A stretch of 64,000 bases of DNA, from the NCBI RefSeq assembly GCF_040807025.1, contig NC_090942.1:129213247-129277246 (forward strand), given 5' to 3'. Below the pieces are notes generated by a model. The model made no database searches. It was not told the DNA's origin and worked only from the letters and a program-made list of their open reading frames with translations. Origin of the DNA: Struthio camelus (lineage: Eukaryota; Chordata; Aves; Struthioniformes; Struthionidae). Position numbers and translations under genes: made by a program. Positions 61,779-64,000 of this stretch are shown piece by piece; the stretch's first letter is position 1, and each line of letters opens with the position of its first letter.

Positions 61779-64000
61779 CCTACCTCAATATCTGCTGGAA
61801 GGACAGCACAGGCAGGCACAAGCAATCCAGGAGGTTTCTGGAATGCATTGACAACAACATCCTGACGCAGACAATGGAGGACCTGACAAGGGGAGGTATT
61901 CAGCTAGACCTGGTACTTGCAAACAAGGAAGAACTGGTCAGGGATATGAAGGCTGGGGGCAGCACTGGCTGCAATGACCATCAGATGCTCAAGTTCAGAA
62001 TCCTGAGAGGAGGGGAAAAAAGCAAAAAGCAGGATTGCAATCCTGGACTTCAGGAGAGCAGAGTTTGGCCTGCTCGGGGATCTGCTTGGAATAATCCCAT
62101 GGGAGACCATTCTGGATGGAAGTGGAGTTCTTGACTAAACTCAGACATAAAAAGGAAGCATACAAGGGGTGGAAGAAGGGACAAGTGAACTGGGAGGAAT
62201 ATAGAGACTATGTCCAGCTCTGCAGGGGTGGGGTTAAGAAAGCCAAAGTCCATCTGGAGTTGAATCTGGTGAGGGATATGAAGGGCAAGAAGAAAGGCTT
62301 GTATGAGTACACAAGCAGCAAAAGAAAGGTTAGGAAAAACGTGGGCCCACTACTAAATGAGGCAGGGATCCTGGTGACAAAGGACACGGAGAATGGCCAA
62401 GGTACTCAATGCCTTCTTCACCTTGTTTTTTTACTGGTAAGACCTGCCTACAGCAATCGCAGGCCCCCAGCATCAGTGGGAAAGCCTGCAGCAGGGTACG
62501 CTGCAACTTAACAGCGTTAAGGAATATTTAAACAAACTGAATGTATGCAAGTCCACGGCTTCTGATGCGGTGCGTCCACACAGGTGCTGAGGGAGCTGGC
62601 CGATGTCATTGCAAGGCCACTGGCAATAATCACTGAAAGATTGTAGCGATGGGGGGAGCTTCCAGATGACTAGAGGAAAGAAAATGTCACCCGTCTCTTC
62701 AAGAAGTGCAAGAAGGAGTATCTGGGAGTTACAGGCCGGTGAGCTTCACCTCGCTCCAGGTAGAGGTTATAGAGCGAATGAAGACCATTTCCAAACACAT
62801 TAAGGAGAAGGTGATTGTGAGTAGTCAGAATGGATTTACAAAGCGGAAAAACCATGCTTAACCTACCTGATAGCCTTCTGTGATGAGATGACTAGCTTGA
62901 TGTGTGAGGGGAGAGCAGCGCATGTGGTTTACCTTGACTCTAGTAAGGCTTTTGACACTGTCTCCCATAACATCCTCACAGACAGCCTGCTGAATTGCCA
63001 GCTAGGTAAGTGGTCAGTGAGGCGAATGGAAAGCTGGTGGAACTGCTGGGCTCAGAGGGCTGTGGTCAGTGAGACAAAGTCCAGCTGGAGGCCAGGCGCT
63101 AGCGGTGGCCCCCAGGGGTCAATCCTGGGGCACCAGTACTGTGTAAGGTCTTCATGGATGACCTGGATGATGGGACCAAACGCACCCTCAGCAAGCTTGC
63201 AGATGACACCAAACTGGGAAGAGTGGCTGATACTGCAGACGGTTGTGCTGCCATTCAGAGGGAGCTCAGCAGGGTGGAGAAATGGGCAGATAGGAACCTC
63301 CTGAAGTTCCACAAAGGGAAGTGGAGAGCCCTGCACCTGGGGAGGAACAACCCTGTGCACCAGGGGGCCCTGCCAGCTGGAGAGCAGCTCTGCCGAGAAG
63401 GACCTGGGGGTCCTGGTGGACACCAAGTTAACACGAGCCCGCAATGCGCCCTTGAGGCCGAGAAGGCCAAGGGGCTGCATTAGGCAGAGCACTGCCAGCA
63501 GGCGGAGGGAGGTGATCCTGCCCCTCTACTCAGCCCTGGGGAGGCCACACCTGGAGTGCTGGGTCCAGTTCTGGGCTTCCCAGTGCAAGAGAGACATGGC
63601 ACTGCTGGAGCAAGTCCAGCAAAGGGCCATGAAGATGATCAAGGGACTGGAACATCTCTCATAGGAGGAAAGGCTGAGAGAGCTGAGACTGTTTAGCCAG
63701 GAGAAGAGGTGGCTCAGGGGGAACTGATCACTGTTTATAAATACCTGATCGGAGAGTGTAAAGAGGGTGGGGCCAGTCTCTTCTCCGCGGTGCCCAGTGA
63801 CAGGGCGAGAGGCAGGAGGCAGAAACTGAAACACAGGAAATCCCATGCAAACACAAGAAAACACTTCTTTAATGTGAGGGTAACAGAGCGCTGGAACCAG
63901 TTGTGCACAGAGATTGTGGAGTCTCCATCCTTGGAGATACTCAAAACCCAGCTGGACACAGTCCCGGGCAAGCTGCTCTAGCTGACCCTGCTTGAGCAGG
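61779..64000 (+). mobile_element. CR1 LINE fragment B, degenerate, running off the window
   Basis: In order: the end of the endonuclease domain (SRRFLECIDNN, DLVLANKEELV, CNDHQMLKFRILRGG), the linker (LTKLRHKKEAYKGWKKGQVN, WEEYRDYVQLC, NVGPLLNEAGILVTKD), the reverse transcriptase with motif A ([17 protein letters not shown], about 62927-62977), motif B (GPQGSILG) and motif C (KLADDTKLG, about 63193-63219), then the C-terminal part ending near 63981. The motifs fall in different frames and there are in-frame stops, for example at 63663-63665, so it is inactive. The 3' tail begins (GACCCTGCTTGAGCAGG), but the octamer end lies outside the window. It is older than the copy at 50.6 kb. Confidence 0.93.

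Overview
The window is vertebrate nuclear DNA, most likely from a bird (another sauropsid is possible). It has long introns, no operon structure, and several CR1 LINE copies, one of which still shows the CR1 3' terminus of repeated ATTCTGTG octamers. It contains two complete protein-coding genes arranged tail to tail, each assembled here exon by exon from GT/AG boundaries and reading phase.

Left part (about 1-12 kb): DYNLT3, a Tctex-1-type dynein light chain, lies on the + strand. It has five coding exons between 3108 and 9700 that encode 116 residues, and its first exon sits in a strong CpG island at about 2540-3330. Intron 2 carries a CR1 copy only 13 bases after the exon 2 splice donor, plus an older, decayed CR1 remnant. 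Possible poly(A) signals lie between 10.2 and 11.7 kb.

Middle (about 12-25 kb): there is no recognisable gene. This intergenic stretch has one notable object, an isolated GC-rich CpG island at about 14.6-15.07 kb with a near-perfect CTCF-type motif, followed by a run of 19 C. It is a candidate boundary element, enhancer or promoter of an undescribed noncoding transcript.

Right-centre (25.8-48.8 kb): CYBB (NOX2, gp91phox), the catalytic subunit of the phagocyte NADPH oxidase, lies on the - strand. All 13 coding exons are present. They sum to 1713 nt, or 570 residues plus stop, and keep the haem histidines, FAD and NADPH motifs and the C-terminal Phe. The gene contains a sense-oriented CR1 copy in intron 2. 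DYNLT3 next to CYBB in tail-to-tail orientation matches the human Xp arrangement as known to me.

Right end (48.8-64 kb): this is the upstream flank of CYBB, with no recognisable gene. It holds a CR1 copy at 50.57-51.73 kb with a 366-codon open frame, and a compound of two CR1 fragments from 61.54 kb that runs off the window edge.

The two genes have no known joint pathway; their proximity is conserved synteny. No CRISPR array, tRNA, rRNA or prokaryotic feature was seen.
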